Shown: positions 7,572-17,775, counted from the first letter of the stretch. The stretch: DNA of 64,000 nt from an uncultured Lachnospiraceae bacterium (GCA_947631955.1 CANRNJ010000001.1:372001-436000), one strand, 5' to 3'. The notes: generated by a model from the sequence alone, not told the origin. Numbers and translations are program-made.

Positions 7572-10430
7572 TTATCTGGGCACCTCTACCATGATATAGG
7601 CTTCGACGATATCCATCTCCTGCATCTGATCGAATCCGCTGAACACCAGACCGCACTCAAATCCTGCTTTAACTTCTTTGACATCATCCTTAAAGCGCTT
7701 CAGGGATGCCAGTTCGCCCTCATAGATCTGCTCGCCATCTCTGGTAATACGGATCTTGCATCCTCTCTGGAATTCACCGTCCAACACATAGGAACCGGCT
7801 ATATTACCGATTGCGGACGCCTTGAAGATCTGGCGCACTTCCGCGTGTCCGATCACTTTTTCCTCAAAGATCGGATCCAGCATGCCTTTCATCGCCGCCT
7901 CGATATCCTCGATTGCCTGATAGATGACTTTGTACAGCCTTACATCCACGCCTTCGCGCTCGGCAACCGCTTTGGCCGTCGAATCCGGCCTTACGTTGAA
8001 ACCGATGATGATTGCGGAGGATGCGCTTGCCAGCGACACATCGGACTCGTTGATTGCTCCGACGCCGCCATGGATACATTTGACCACGATCTCTTCGTTG
8101 GACAGCTTCATCAGGCTCTGCTTCAACGCCTCCACGCTGCCTTGTACGTCCGCCTTGACGATCAGGTTCAGTTCCTTCAGATTGCCTTCCTGTATCTGGT
8201 TGAACAGATCGTCCAAAGACATCCTCGTCTTGGTATCTGCAAGCATTTCTTCTTTGTGATGCGCCATATAGGTTTCCGCATAAGTCTTGGCGTTCTTATC
8301 ATTCTCATGTACGATAAATACTTCTCCGGCGCTGGGCACGTCAGACAGGCCCAGGATCTCCACCGGCGTGGAGGGCGTCGCTTCCTTCACTCTCCTGCCC
8401 TTATCGTCGATCATGGCGCGGACCTTGCCGTGGCTTGCGCCCGCGGAAATAAAGTCGCCCACATGCAGCGTGCCCTTCTGTACCAAGACCGTAGCGACCG
8501 GACCGCGCCCTTTATCGAGTTCCGCCTCGATGACAAGACCCCTTGCATTTCTGTTCGGGTTGGCTTTCAGTTCCATGATCTCCGCCGTAAGCAGGATGGT
8601 TTCCAACAGGCTCTCAATGCCTTCTCCGGATTTGGCGGATACCGGCACAAATTCCGTAGAACCGCCCCAGTCTACGGGAATCAGTTCATATTCCGTCATT
8701 TCCTGCTTTACCCGGTCGATGTTGGCGTTGGGCTTATCGATCTTGTTGACCGCCACGATGATCTCGATCCCCGCCGCCTTGGCGTGATTGATCGCCTCGA
8801 TCGTCTGCGGCATAACGCCGTCGTCCGCCGCCACTACCAGGACCGCGATGTCCGTAGAGTTCGCGCCCCGCATACGCATTGCGGTAAACGCTTCGTGTCC
8901 CGGCGTATCCAGGAACGTGATCGTCTGGCCCTTGACATTGACCGTATATGCGCCGATCGCCTGCGTGATGCCTCCGGCTTCCTTGTCCGTCACATTGGTC
9001 TTACGGATGGCGTCCAAAAGCGAGGTCTTACCATGGTCTACATGGCCCATAACGCAAATGACGGGCGGTCTGCTGACCATATCCTTCTCGTCTTCTTCCT
9101 CTTCCCTGAGCAGTTCCTCAATGACATCTACCTTGACTTCTTTCTCGCATATGATCTCATATTCGATGGCGATATTCTCTGCGTCCTCAAAACTGATCTC
9201 GGAGTTCAGCGTAACGACCTGCCCCTGCATAAACAGCTTCTTGATGATCGCGGACGGCTGGATCTTCATTTTGTCCGCCAGATCTTTGATCGTGAGCGTT
9301 TCCGGGATCGTGATCACTTTGATCTGCTCCTCGACCGATTCTTCCGCTTTTTTCTCAGGCTTAATAAAACGTCCTGCCTTATTGCGGTTCTTTACCGCAA
9401 CGTCGTCCTCCTCGTAGATCAGATCTTTCTTAGAACGTCTGTCCCTTTCCTGATTCGCCCTGCGTTTCTCCTCGTCCCGATGCTTCTCCACGTCCTTGAC
9501 AGGCGTCTCCGGCATAAAGTCCTTCTGACCGTTACCCCGCTTAAATCGATTGTCCGGCCCTCCATTGCCTCTCTGAGGACGTTCATAACTTCCGGTATTT
9601 CTGCCAGCAGGCGCCCCAAAGCCGCCGCTTTTACGACCGCCTTGATGATTGTTATAAGCCGCTCCGCCCGGAGCTTCACTTCTGCGATTCTCTCCTGCAC
9701 TTCCTGTCCTCTCCTGTCCCGGCTGTGTCTTGGCCGCCTGCGCTGCGATCGCGTTCTCGCGCTCGCGTTTCTCCTGAAGCTGCTGTTCCATCCTCCGCTC
9801 GCGCTGCTGCTTCTGGCGCACGTCATACGGTTCTGCCGTCACCGGGATCGGTTTCTGCGTCGGTCTGATGATCTGATGCGGCGCGTTCTGGGACTGGACA
9901 GGACGGCCGCCGGGACCGCCCGGTCTTCTGTCGCCTCCGCGGTTATTGTTCATTCCCTGCATCTTGGAATTCTGCGGATTGCTCACAAAGATGATCTTCT
10001 TCTTTTTGGCCGCGTCTGCCTTCGGCTTCGCGCCGGGGGCATCCTTCTTAGCGTCCGCCGCCGGGGCTGCCTTCTTGGCATCCGGTGCCGGAGTTTCCTT
10101 CTTCGTATCTCCGGCCGCAGCTTCCTTCTCGGCGTCCGCCGCCGGAGTTTCCTTCTTCGCATCCCCGGCCGGGACCTCTTTTGGCGCGTCCTCTCCGGCA
10201 GGCTGCTTTGCTCCCGCTTTGGCTGCCTTCGGCTGCGCGGCGTCTGCCGCTTTTCCCGCATCCTGCGGGCTGCCGCCTCCGAAATGCGCTTCTACCAGCG
10301 CGATTGCATCCTCCTCGATCGAACTCTGCGCCACTTTCACTTCATATCCTTTATCCTGCAAAAAAGCGATCAGCTCCTTGCTCTGCCTATCCAGCTTTTT
10401 CGCCAGCTCATGTACTTTCATTTTCGCCAT
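7572..10430 (-). CDS. infB: Translation initiation factor IF-2
   Basis: The product is 952 aa. IF-2 is the GTPase that places fMet-tRNA on the 30S subunit. An N-terminal IF2-N helix ([13 protein letters not shown]) is followed by a long low-complexity Ala/Lys/Pro/Glu linker with repeats of the type KKETPAADA, then an Arg/Gly/Asn-rich stretch and a second IF2-N domain near residue 375. The G domain starts near 460 with GHVDHGKTS, then DTPGHEAF and NKIDKPNAN. Domains II to IV complete the protein. The start at 10430 is set by GGAGGTAGTGAGC before ATG. Its 5' end overlaps ylxQ by 23 bp. Confidence 0.98.
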   Translation of the reverse strand: MAKMKVHELAKKLDRQSKELIAFLQDKGYEVKVAQSSIEEDAIALVEAHFGGGSPQDAGKAADAAQPKAAKAGAKQPAGEDAPKEVPAGDAKKETPAADAEKEAAAGDTKKETPAPDAKKAAPAADAKKDAPGAKPKADAAKKKKIIFVSNPQNSKMQGMNNNRGGDRRPGGPGGRPVQSQNAPHQIIRPTQKPIPVTAEPYDVRQKQQRERRMEQQLQEKRERENAIAAQAAKTQPGQERTGSAGENRRSEAPGGAAYNNHQGGRKSGGFGAPAGRNTGSYERPQRGNGGPDNRFKRGNGQKDFMPETPVKDVEKHRDEEKRRANQERDRRSKKDLIYEEDDVAVKNRNKAGRFIKPEKKAEESVEEQIKVITIPETLTIKDLADKMKIQPSAIIKKLFMQGQVVTLNSEISFEDAENIAIEYEIICEKEVKVDVIEELLREEEEDEKDMVSRPPVICVMGHVDHGKTSLLDAIRKTNVTDKEAGGITQAIGAYTVNVKGQTITFLDTPGHEAFTAMRMRGANSTDIAVLVVAADDGVMPQTIEAINHAKAAGIEIIVAVNKIDKPNANIDRVKQEMTEYELIPVDWGGSTEFVPVSAKSGEGIESLLETILLTAEIMELKANPNRNARGLVIEAELDKGRGPVATVLVQKGTLHVGDFISAGASHGKVRAMIDDKGRRVKEATPSTPVEILGLSDVPSAGEVFIVHENDKNAKTYAETYMAHHKEEMLADTKTRMSLDDLFNQIQEGNLKELNLIVKADVQGSVEALKQSLMKLSNEEIVVKCIHGGVGAINESDVSLASASSAIIIGFNVRPDSTAKAVAEREGVDVRLYKVIYQAIEDIEAAMKGMLDPIFEEKVIGHAEVRQIFKASAIGNIAGSYVLDGEFQRGCKIRITRDGEQIYEGELASLKRFKDDVKEVKAGFECGLVFSGFDQMQEMDIVEAYIMVEVPR

Positions 10431-10770
10431 GCTCACTACCTCCAACTCGTTTCGAATCTAATAAATGCTTCCGTATCGAATTTGCAAATCCTTTGTCAGT
10501 CACGGCAAGACAGGATCGTTCTTCCTTGCCGATGGCGTGCCCCAACATTCCTTTCACGCTGTACGAATCACAGGGCACTCCGTAGAATTCACATGAATTA
10601 CTGAATTTTTTTCTGGTGTTATCCGAAGCATCCTCAGCCAGGATCACCAAACAGGCTTTTCCGCGCTTAACTGCCTCCTCCGTCGCAAATCCGCCACTGA
10701 CAACATTTCCGGAGCGGGCGGCAAGGCCAAGCATAGATAACACCCGATCTCTATTGGGTCTGCTCTGCAT
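10408..10770 (-). CDS. ylxQ: L7Ae/L30e-type ribosomal protein YlxQ
   Basis: The product is 120 aa. YlxQ is a small kink-turn RNA-binding protein of the L7Ae family found in nusA-infB operons; its cellular role is not settled. Family features are the N-terminal [16 protein letters not shown] block, [20 protein letters not shown] and a closing [11 protein letters not shown]. The start at 10770 is preceded by GAGGAGGAAGAGC and overlaps the end of ylxR by 20 bp; the stop lies inside infB. These overlaps suggest translational coupling. Confidence 0.92.
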   Translation of the reverse strand: MQSRPNRDRVLSMLGLAARSGNVVSGGFATEEAVKRGKACLVILAEDASDNTRKKFSNSCEFYGVPCDSYSVKGMLGHAIGKEERSCLAVTDKGFANSIRKHLLDSKRVGGSEHGENEST

Positions 10771-11035
10771 GCTCTTCCTCCTCAAACTCCTTTTCCAGAT
10801 TCTTGTATATATCCTGCGGGATGCTCATTTTGAAAGACCGCTCCAGACCTTTGTTTTTCACGGCCTTGCGCAGGCACTCCTCATTCCTGCACAGATAGGC
10901 GCCTCTGCCGTTCTTTCTTCCCGTCAGATCCAGCGTGACCGTGCCGTCCTCGCATCTCAAAACGCGCATCATCTCTTTCTTGCTCTTCATTTCGCCGCAG
11001 CCCACACATTGACGCATGGGAATTTTTTTTGCCAT
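10751..11035 (-). CDS. ylxR: YlxR family (DUF448) RNA-binding protein
   Basis: The product is 94 aa. The fold is marked by PMRQCVGCGEMK near the N-terminus and GRKNGRGAYLCRNEECL in the middle, typical of YlxR. In other Firmicutes YlxR has been proposed as a nucleoid-associated or RNA-binding regulator. Its start codon overlaps the nusA stop (TAATG), and its end overlaps ylxQ. The C-terminus is an acidic EEEEHAE tail. Confidence 0.93.
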   Translation of the reverse strand: MAKKIPMRQCVGCGEMKSKKEMMRVLRCEDGTVTLDLTGRKNGRGAYLCRNEECLRKAVKNKGLERSFKMSIPQDIYKNLEKEFEEEEHAEQTQ

Positions 11036-12339
11036 TATTCTTCCTCTCCGGGTTCGCCCTCTTCGAGTTCTTCCTCTACGGATTCTCCGTCCTCATATCC
11101 GCCGTCTTCATATTCACCCTCTTCGGGCTCTTCTCCTGCGGATCCATCGTCCTCATATCCTCCCTCTTCGGGATAACCCTCTTCGTCCAAAGTTTCCTCT
11201 GCGCCGTCCGCCTCATAATCCTCGTCGTATTCTTCTTCGCCGTATTCGTCGTACTCTTCCTCTTCATCGTCATAGACATAATCTTCATAGCGGAAGCCCG
11301 GCGCGTCCTTGGCCTGCGTTTCGCTCTTGATATCGATCTTGTAACCGGTCAGTCTGGCCGCCAGTCTTGCGTTCTGGCCCTCTTTTCCGATGGCGAGCGA
11401 CAGCTGGTAATCGGGCACAACGACTTTCGCCGTCTTCTCGTCGGGATCTGCGAACACCGCAACGATCTTCGCCGGTGACAGGGCGTTCTGTATCAGGTTG
11501 CCGGGGTTTTCATCCCAGTTGACGATGTCGATCTTCTCACCGCACAGTTCGTCAACGATGGAGTTGACCCTGCTGCCGTTGACGCCGACGCAGGCGCCCA
11601 CCGCGTCTACGTTCGGATTGTTGGAGCGGACGGCCAGTTTGGTCCTGCTTCCTGCCTCTCTGGCAATGCTCATGATCTCTACCGTCCCGTCCTTGATCTC
11701 CGTCACTTCGGCCTCAAACAGCCGTTTGACCAGTTCCGGGTGCGTGCGGCTCACAAGGATCCTCGGTCCTTTAGGTGTATTCCTCACTTCCAGAATATAT
11801 ACCTTGATCCTCTCCGTAGGTCTGAAATGCTCGGTCTTAACCTGCTCGCTCTCGTTTAAGATGGCGTCCGTCTTGCCCAGATTGATGGATATGTTTCTGC
11901 CGATATAGCGCTGTACGATACCCGTCACCACATCTTTTTCCTTTTCGTAATACTGATTGTAAATGACGCTCCGCTCTTCCTCCCGTATCTTCTGCAGAAT
12001 GACATTTTTCGCATTCTGCGTCGCAATACGGCCAAACTCCTTGGATTTGATCTCCACGCGGACCGTATCGCCCACTTTCGCCTTCTTGGAGATCTTCTGC
12101 GCGTCTTCTACCGATATCTGGAGTACGCCGTCCTCTACTTCCTCAACGACCTCTTTCTCTGCGTAGCAGAAAAAATCGCAGGTTTCTCTGTCGATCTCCA
12201 CCTTTACGTTATCCGCCTTGCCGAAGTGATTCCTGCACGCTGTGATGAGAGAATTTTCGATCGCCTCAAAGAGCGTTTCTTTGCTGATCTCTTTCTCCTT
12301 TTCAAGAATGTCAAGCGCCTCCATTAACTCCTTATTCAT
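11035..12339 (-). CDS. nusA: Transcription elongation/termination factor NusA with acidic tail
   Basis: The product is 434 aa. NusA binds RNA polymerase and modulates pausing, termination and antitermination. An N-terminal polymerase-binding domain is followed by an S1 domain (about 130-200) and two KH domains; typical motifs are GPRILVSRTHPELVKRLFE, DAVGACVGVNGSR and SLAIGKEGQNARLAARLTG. From about residue 348 to the end the chain is almost entirely Glu/Asp/Gly/Tyr, an unusually long acidic extension for a Gram-positive NusA. It follows rimP by 45 bp. Confidence 0.97.
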   Translation of the reverse strand: MNKELMEALDILEKEKEISKETLFEAIENSLITACRNHFGKADNVKVEIDRETCDFFCYAEKEVVEEVEDGVLQISVEDAQKISKKAKVGDTVRVEIKSKEFGRIATQNAKNVILQKIREEERSVIYNQYYEKEKDVVTGIVQRYIGRNISINLGKTDAILNESEQVKTEHFRPTERIKVYILEVRNTPKGPRILVSRTHPELVKRLFEAEVTEIKDGTVEIMSIAREAGSRTKLAVRSNNPNVDAVGACVGVNGSRVNSIVDELCGEKIDIVNWDENPGNLIQNALSPAKIVAVFADPDEKTAKVVVPDYQLSLAIGKEGQNARLAARLTGYKIDIKSETQAKDAPGFRYEDYVYDDEEEEYDEYGEEEYDEDYEADGAEETLDEEGYPEEGGYEDDGSAGEEPEEGEYEDGGYEDGESVEEELEEGEPGEEE

Positions 12340-12384
12340 TTTCCGTTATCCTCCTCTGTTTCTGTTCTGTATTTCCGTTTTCCG

Positions 12385-12864
12385 TTAAAGATCAAGTGCA
12401 AGCTTTATCACGGCGACCTCTTTCCGCTGAAAGACCCGTTTGGCCGCTTCTCCCTTTTCATCCGGAAGCGTTATCGTTATCGAATCCGGATCAAACGCCT
12501 TCAATATGCCCGAAAACTCCTTGCGCCCGTCGATCGGTTTGTAGGTCTTGATCTCCACCTCGGCGCCAAGACTTTTTTCAAGATGCTTATCCTTTTTGAG
12601 CGTCCTGCCAAGTCCCGGACTGCTGACCTCCAGAATGTAAGCGTCCGATATATAATCCTCTTCATCCAGCACATCCGACAGTGCGCGGCTCACATTCTCG
12701 CAGTCGTCTATGCTGACGCCGCCCGGCTTGTCGATATAAGCGCGCAGATACCAGTCTTTTCCTTCCTTGACATACTCCACGTCATAGATATCCACGTGGA
12801 ATCTCTCTGCGATCGGGACCAGAAGCTGCTCCGTTCTGGATTCGTATGTTTCCCTGTTTGACAT
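12385..12864 (-). CDS. rimP: Ribosome maturation factor RimP
   Basis: The product is 159 aa. RimP helps assemble the 30S subunit. The family blocks are DVEYVKEGKDWYLRAYIDK, SIDDCENVSRALSDVLDEED and YILEVSSPGLGRTLK. The start at 12864 is chosen for GGAGGAGGCGCAT before ATG; a 55-codon upstream extension crosses the promoter and leader hairpin and is not credible. It is the first gene of the nusA-infB operon. Confidence 0.96.
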   Translation of the reverse strand: MSNRETYESRTEQLLVPIAERFHVDIYDVEYVKEGKDWYLRAYIDKPGGVSIDDCENVSRALSDVLDEEDYISDAYILEVSSPGLGRTLKKDKHLEKSLGAEVEIKTYKPIDGRKEFSGILKAFDPDSITITLPDEKGEAAKRVFQRKEVAVIKLALDL

Positions 12865-12942
12865 ATGCGCCTCCTCCCGCACGGACGTTCCGGACCGCGC
12901 AGACCTGCGCCGCATTTCCCGGATCGATATCCGTACCATGTA

Positions 12943-12970
12943 AAAGAGTGGACTCGCAAGTCCACTCTTT
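12943..12970 (-). promoter_or_regulatory. Perfect 12-bp leader hairpin before rimP
   Basis: Arms 12943-12954 and 12959-12970 are exact complements (AAAGAGTGGACT with AGTCCACTCTTT) around a 4-nt loop. It starts about 25 nt after the predicted transcription start. It is followed by only a short U-run, so it is a weak terminator at best. A hairpin at this place could serve as an attenuator responding to NusA; that role is inference. Confidence 0.6.
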
Positions 12971-13000
12971 ATCGTAATCTTTATTCTGAATACATAACTT

Positions 13001-13029
13001 ATTGTAGCACCCCTTGCACCGATTTGCAA
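13001..13029 (-). promoter_or_regulatory. Sigma-A promoter of the rimP-nusA-infB operon
   Basis: On the minus strand: -35 TTGCAA (13024-13029), 17-nt spacer, -10 TACAAT (13001-13006). The -35 lies 17 nt beyond the tRNA-Glu 3' end. Confidence 0.82.
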
Positions 13030-13046
13030 TAGGAAGTTTTACATAA

Positions 13047-13118
13047 TAGCCCGTAGGGGAATCGAACCCCTGTTTCCGCCGTGAGAGGGCGGCGTCTTAA
13101 CCGCTTGACCAACGAGCC
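13047..13118 (-). tRNA. tRNA-Glu (anticodon CUC)
   Basis: The 72-nt RNA begins GGCTCGTTGGTCAAGCGG and folds as a cloverleaf. The acceptor stem is GGCTCGT/ACGGGCT with two G-U pairs. The anticodon loop CTCTCAC lies between GCCGCC and GGCGGA, and the T-arm is CAGGGGTTCGATTCCCCTA with an intact GTTCGAT loop. The anticodon CUC reads GAG (Glu). The discriminator is A73 and no CCA is encoded. It has its own promoter, and no terminator is seen before the rimP promoter. Confidence 0.95.
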
Positions 13119-13137
13119 ATCTGTTTGACACTTGCTT

Positions 13138-13166
13138 ATTCTATTATATTTCACCGGATAATGCAA
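13138..13166 (-). promoter_or_regulatory. Sigma-A promoter of tRNA-Glu
   Basis: On the minus strand: -35 TTGCAT (13161-13166), 17-nt spacer, -10 TAGAAT (13138-13143), about 20 nt before the tRNA 5' end. Confidence 0.8.
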
Positions 13167-13278
13167 GTACTTTTTTCCATTTCACGCATTTTTTCCGTTT
13201 TCTGCCTGCGGCCGCCGCGCCGGGCGCTTTTTCTGACACTGGGCCTGACCCGCGCAGGGCCTGACCCGCCCAGAGCCG

Positions 13279-16200
13279 CTATGCGCCCATATAGTCGAAC
13301 AGGCTGATCTGATTGGATTCCGGCAGGTCGCCGAGAAGCCCCAGTTCGTCCATCAGATCCACGATCGTCTTGGAAGCCTTGGTCCTCTGCCGGAAATCGT
13401 CCTTGCTTAAGAACGGCCCGTCCTTGGCCGCCTCCACGATGGCGTCCGCCACCTGCTGCCCCACGCCGTCTATGCTGTTGATGGACGGCATCAGTCTGCC
13501 GTCTACGATCCGAAACAGTCTGGACTGCGCCGTAAAAATATCGATCGGGACAAACTCATAGCCTCTTGCGTACATCTCCTGAACGATCCTCATATCCCGG
13601 TAGGTATCCTGCTCTTTCTTGGAAAGGGTATCGCTCCTTCTCTTATAATCCGCCATCACGTTCTCCAGATATTCCTGTCCGCGGCACATCAGTTCATAGG
13701 AAAAGGCCGAGGCGCGGATGCTGAAGAAAGCCGCATAGTACGCCAGCGGATAATTGATCTTGCAGTAGGCAATGCGCCACGCCATCATGACGTACGCCGC
13801 CGCATGGGCTTTCGGGAACATGTACTGGATCTTTTTGCAGGACCAGATATACCAGTCCGGCACATTGGCTTCCAGCATCGCTTCTTCCCACTCCGGTTTC
13901 AGCCCCTTGCCCTTACGCACGCTTTCCATGATGGTAAAGGAAAGCGAAGGTTCCACGCCCATCTTCATCAGATAGATCATGATATCGTCACGGCAGCAGA
14001 TCGCCGTGGATATGGTTGCTTTTCCTTCCTCGATCAGGGTCTGGGCGTTTCCCAGCCACACGTCCGTGCCGTGGGACAATCCCGATATGCGGACCAAGTC
14101 GGTGAAGCATTTGGGCTTTGCGTCGATCACCATCTGGATAACGAAATCCGTTCCGAACTCCGGTATCCCCAGACAGCCCAGTCTGCACCCTCCGATCTGT
14201 TCGGGCGTGATGCCAAGCGCCTCCGTGGAGGCAAAAAGCGACATGACCCCCGGATCGTCCAGCGGGATCTTGACCGGATCGATCCCTGTCAGATCCTGAA
14301 GCATACGGATCATGGTCGGATCATCATGCCCCAGTATATCCAGCTTCAACAGGTTGTGATCGATGGAGTGGTAGTCAAAATGGGTGGTAATGATATCCGT
14401 GTTCACATCATTGGCCGGATGCTGTACCGGCGTAAACGAATTGATGTCTTCCCCCACCGGCAGAACGACGATGCCGCCGGGATGCTGTCCCGTACTTCTG
14501 CGGATGCCGGTGCATCCCGTCACGATACGATTGATCTCGCAGGCCCTCTTGTGCTTGCCGCGCTCTTCATAATAGTTTTTCACATAGCCAAAGGCCGTCT
14601 TATCCGCCAGCGTGGCGATCGTACCCGCGCGGTAAGTCTGCCCGCTGCCGAAAATAACTTCCGTGTATTTATGCGCTTTACTCTGATATTCTCCGGAAAA
14701 GTTCAAGTCGATATCCGGCTCCTTGTCCCCCTTGAAGCCTAGGAACGTTTCAAACGGAATGTCAAATCCTTCTTTTCTGAGCGGCGTCCCGCATACCGGG
14801 CAGACCTTGTCCGGCATATCGCAGCCTGCGCCGCCCCCGTAGGCTTTCACTTCCTCAGAATCAAAATCGTAATAATAGCACTTGGGGCACAGGTAATGCG
14901 GGCTCAATGAGTTTACTTCCGTGATCCCCGCCAGATACGCCACGAAAGAACTTCCCACGGAACCCCGCGAGCCCACCAGATAACCGTCCTCCACCGACTT
15001 CCACACCAGTTTCTGGGCGATGATATACATGACCGCAAAACCGTTGGAGATAATGGAGTGCAGTTCTTTCTCCAGACGGTTCTGAACGATGTCAGGCAGC
15101 TGGTCCCCGTACAATTCATGGGCCCTGTTATAGCAGATCTCGGTCAGCTGCCGGTCGCTGTCTTCTATGACCGGCGGGCACTTGTCCGGGCGCACCGGGG
15201 ACATGGTATCGATCATGTCGGCGATAAGATTCGTGTTGGTGACCACTACCTCCTGAGCCTTATCGCTCCCCAGATACGCGAACTCGGCAAGCATCTCTTC
15301 CGTCGTGCGCAGATACAGCGGCGCCTGATGGTCCGCATCCGGGAATCCCTGTCCCGCCATGATGATCCGGCGGTATATTTCATCCTCCGGATTCAAAAAA
15401 TGCACGTCGCAGGTCGCCACGACCGGCTTGTGGAACTGTTCGCCTAGCCGCACGACCTTCTTGTTCATTTCCATAATGTCTTCCATGGAAGTGACGTTCG
15501 GAATCTTCTCGGAATCGATCATGTACTCGTTGTTTCCGAGCGGCTGGATCTCCAGATAATCATAGAAGCGCACCAGTCTGGCGATCTCCGTTTCGGACTT
15601 GCCTTCCACGATAGCGCGGTACAGTTCTCCCGCTTCGCAGGCGCTTCCCACAATAAGGCCCTCCCGGTACTGATTCAGGATGCTCTTGGGGATACGAGGC
15701 CTGCGGGCAAAAAAATTCAGATGCGACATGGACACGAGCCGGTACAGGTTCATGCGCCCCACATTGTTTTTCGCCAGAATGATCCCGTGATATGTAGGCA
15801 GACGCTTGATGATGTCCGGGCTCGCCTTTCCCTTTTCATTGATCTGGGCAAGCGTGGTCATACCGTCCTTTTCCATCATCGCGACCAGTTTTATAAAGAT
15901 CTCCGCGGTCGCCTCCGCATCGTCCACCGCTCTGTGATGGTTCAAAAGCGAAACGCCCAGCGCCTTTGCCACCGCGTCCAGCGTATGTTTGGACTGGGAG
16001 GGCATCATGACCCTCGCCATGCCCACCGTATCCACATAGGTAAAATCATGGCCGATCCCCTGACGGTCGCAGTTTTCCTTGATAAAACTCATGTCGAACT
16101 CCGCATTGTGAGCCACCAGCATACAGCCCTCGCAGAAGGAGAGGAAACGCGGAAGGACCTTGTCGATGCCCTCCGCACCGATCACCATGGAGTCGTTGAT

Positions 16201-17775
16201 ACCCGTCAGCTTCTCGATCGTAAACGGGATCGGCACGCCGGGATCAACGAATGTCGAGAAACGGTCTGTGATCTGGCGGCCGCACACTTTGACCGCGCCG
16301 ATCTCGATGATCCGGTTTTCCACCGGAGAAAATCCGGTCGTTTCGATATCAAACACCACGAAATCCTGGCTGAAATCCTGCCCTTTATCATTTGTGGCGA
16401 TATCGTGCAGATCGTCCACGAGGTAGGCTTCCACCCCATAGATCACCTTGAAGAAATCCTGTTTGTCGGGATCCGGATCTCCGGCTTCTTTGCGCTTTTC
16501 TTTCTCGGCCTTCCACAGATCTTCCCACACATGGTTTGCGGTCGGGAAAGACTGGACCACGCCGTGATCGGTGATCGCAATGGCCGGATGGCCCCATTGA
16601 TAAGCGCGCTTTACGATATCTTTGACCTCGGAAACGCCGTCCATATCGCTCATTTTGGTATGGCAATGCAGTTCGACCCTCTTCTGCACGCTCGTGTCCA
16701 TGCGCGATACGGTAAAATCCGGGATCTTTTTGACGCCCGCGACAGAAGAGATGGCCAGCTCATGGTCGAATCGGTCCATCGACGCCATGCCCTTGATCTT
16801 CACAAAAGCGCCCAGTTTCATATCGTCTGTTATTTCATCTGCCTGTTCGCTCTGAAAAAACATTTTGACCGTCATTGTATCGGTAAAATCCGTAATGCCA
16901 TAGCTTAATATGGCGCGTTCGTTCTTGATATCGCGCCTGTCTATCTGGATGATCTGCCCGCGTATGACCACTTCTCCCATTTCGCCGATGATGTCGCTGA
17001 TGGGTATGGCCTCCTCGTCGAAATCCCTGCCGTATATCACGTCCGGATTGTTCGATCTCCTGATAGGACGCTTTGATGCGTGTCTGTCCGCCTGTTCGGT
17101 TTTCCCCTTCTGCGTCTTCTCCTTTTCGGCCTTCTCCTTCTTCGCCTGCGTTTCCCCGCTCTGGCCGGGGATCCGGGCAGCGGAAGACTCTCCGAGGCCT
17201 GCTCTGGCAGAAACAGCCGCCACATGAAGGGCGATCTTATTCTCGTCCTCCTCTCTGTGTTTCCCCTCTTCGGACTCCTTGTAGTCCACCTGAATATCTA
17301 CCGGAAGGCCGCAGCGCTCCTGATAGATCTTCTCCAAAATGCGGACCAGTTCTTCCTCTTTGGTCCTGCCGACCACCGTGTCCTCCAAAGTCAAAAGGAG
17401 CGTTCCCTCCTCGCAAAATTCCAGATCCGCCTTTTTGAACAGATGATATTCTACGGGAGAATAGGCGCGCAGTTCCAGCAGGATGCTGTCCCGATAGGCG
17501 TCCGTCAGCTTTTCGGGCGTATATTGGGCCGACAGATGAAATCTCTCGTAGATCTTGATAATCATGGCGATATTCGGGAAAAACTGTTTCTTGATCGCTT
17601 CCTCTATCTTAAACACGTCCTCTTTCTGGATCAGACGGTCCGAGGAAATATAGACGCGCAGAAAATCCTTTCTCTTCGTGGAGGAAACTTTATCCACAGT
17701 CACCTGCTCGAACAGATCTTTTAATCCGGTATCCAGTTTTAAAGTGGGAAAAACGTCAAAAAATAGTTTGCCCAT
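13279..17775 (-). CDS. polC: DNA polymerase III alpha subunit, PolC type
   Basis: The product is 1498 aa, the usual length for the Gram-positive replicative polymerase. In order: N-terminal domain; a charged linker near 175-245; OB fold; PHP domain from about residue 368 (ELHCHTKMSDMDGVSE) split by a DnaQ-like 3'-5' exonuclease from about 470 (FVVFDIETTGFSP); a zinc-binding segment (CPKC and CPVC, about 955-1000); and the polymerase core (GDKEPDIDLNFSGEYQ). The ATG at 17775 follows GAGAGGCTGCC. It is downstream of ispG, the normal clostridial order. No terminator was recognised after it. Confidence 0.98.
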   Translation of the reverse strand: MGKLFFDVFPTLKLDTGLKDLFEQVTVDKVSSTKRKDFLRVYISSDRLIQKEDVFKIEEAIKKQFFPNIAMIIKIYERFHLSAQYTPEKLTDAYRDSILLELRAYSPVEYHLFKKADLEFCEEGTLLLTLEDTVVGRTKEEELVRILEKIYQERCGLPVDIQVDYKESEEGKHREEDENKIALHVAAVSARAGLGESSAARIPGQSGETQAKKEKAEKEKTQKGKTEQADRHASKRPIRRSNNPDVIYGRDFDEEAIPISDIIGEMGEVVIRGQIIQIDRRDIKNERAILSYGITDFTDTMTVKMFFQSEQADEITDDMKLGAFVKIKGMASMDRFDHELAISSVAGVKKIPDFTVSRMDTSVQKRVELHCHTKMSDMDGVSEVKDIVKRAYQWGHPAIAITDHGVVQSFPTANHVWEDLWKAEKEKRKEAGDPDPDKQDFFKVIYGVEAYLVDDLHDIATNDKGQDFSQDFVVFDIETTGFSPVENRIIEIGAVKVCGRQITDRFSTFVDPGVPIPFTIEKLTGINDSMVIGAEGIDKVLPRFLSFCEGCMLVAHNAEFDMSFIKENCDRQGIGHDFTYVDTVGMARVMMPSQSKHTLDAVAKALGVSLLNHHRAVDDAEATAEIFIKLVAMMEKDGMTTLAQINEKGKASPDIIKRLPTYHGIILAKNNVGRMNLYRLVSMSHLNFFARRPRIPKSILNQYREGLIVGSACEAGELYRAIVEGKSETEIARLVRFYDYLEIQPLGNNEYMIDSEKIPNVTSMEDIMEMNKKVVRLGEQFHKPVVATCDVHFLNPEDEIYRRIIMAGQGFPDADHQAPLYLRTTEEMLAEFAYLGSDKAQEVVVTNTNLIADMIDTMSPVRPDKCPPVIEDSDRQLTEICYNRAHELYGDQLPDIVQNRLEKELHSIISNGFAVMYIIAQKLVWKSVEDGYLVGSRGSVGSSFVAYLAGITEVNSLSPHYLCPKCYYYDFDSEEVKAYGGGAGCDMPDKVCPVCGTPLRKEGFDIPFETFLGFKGDKEPDIDLNFSGEYQSKAHKYTEVIFGSGQTYRAGTIATLADKTAFGYVKNYYEERGKHKRACEINRIVTGCTGIRRSTGQHPGGIVVLPVGEDINSFTPVQHPANDVNTDIITTHFDYHSIDHNLLKLDILGHDDPTMIRMLQDLTGIDPVKIPLDDPGVMSLFASTEALGITPEQIGGCRLGCLGIPEFGTDFVIQMVIDAKPKCFTDLVRISGLSHGTDVWLGNAQTLIEEGKATISTAICCRDDIMIYLMKMGVEPSLSFTIMESVRKGKGLKPEWEEAMLEANVPDWYIWSCKKIQYMFPKAHAAAYVMMAWRIAYCKINYPLAYYAAFFSIRASAFSYELMCRGQEYLENVMADYKRRSDTLSKKEQDTYRDMRIVQEMYARGYEFVPIDIFTAQSRLFRIVDGRLMPSINSIDGVGQQVADAIVEAAKDGPFLSKDDFRQRTKASKTIVDLMDELGLLGDLPESNQISLFDYMGA

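Noticed and set aside
7845-10604. 919-codon open frame on the plus strand
   Set aside because: It is exactly antisense to infB/ylxQ, has no ribosome site or family motifs, and is His/Arg/Asp-rich as expected for the reverse of a high-GC gene.
12865-13029. N-terminal extension of RimP by 55 residues
   Set aside because: It would start inside the -35 region and cross the leader hairpin; a strong ribosome site precedes the ATG at 12864.
13240-13272. Terminator after polC
   Set aside because: The repeated GGGCCTGACCCGC blocks can pair but no U-run follows on the minus strand; left as an unexplained GC-rich direct repeat.
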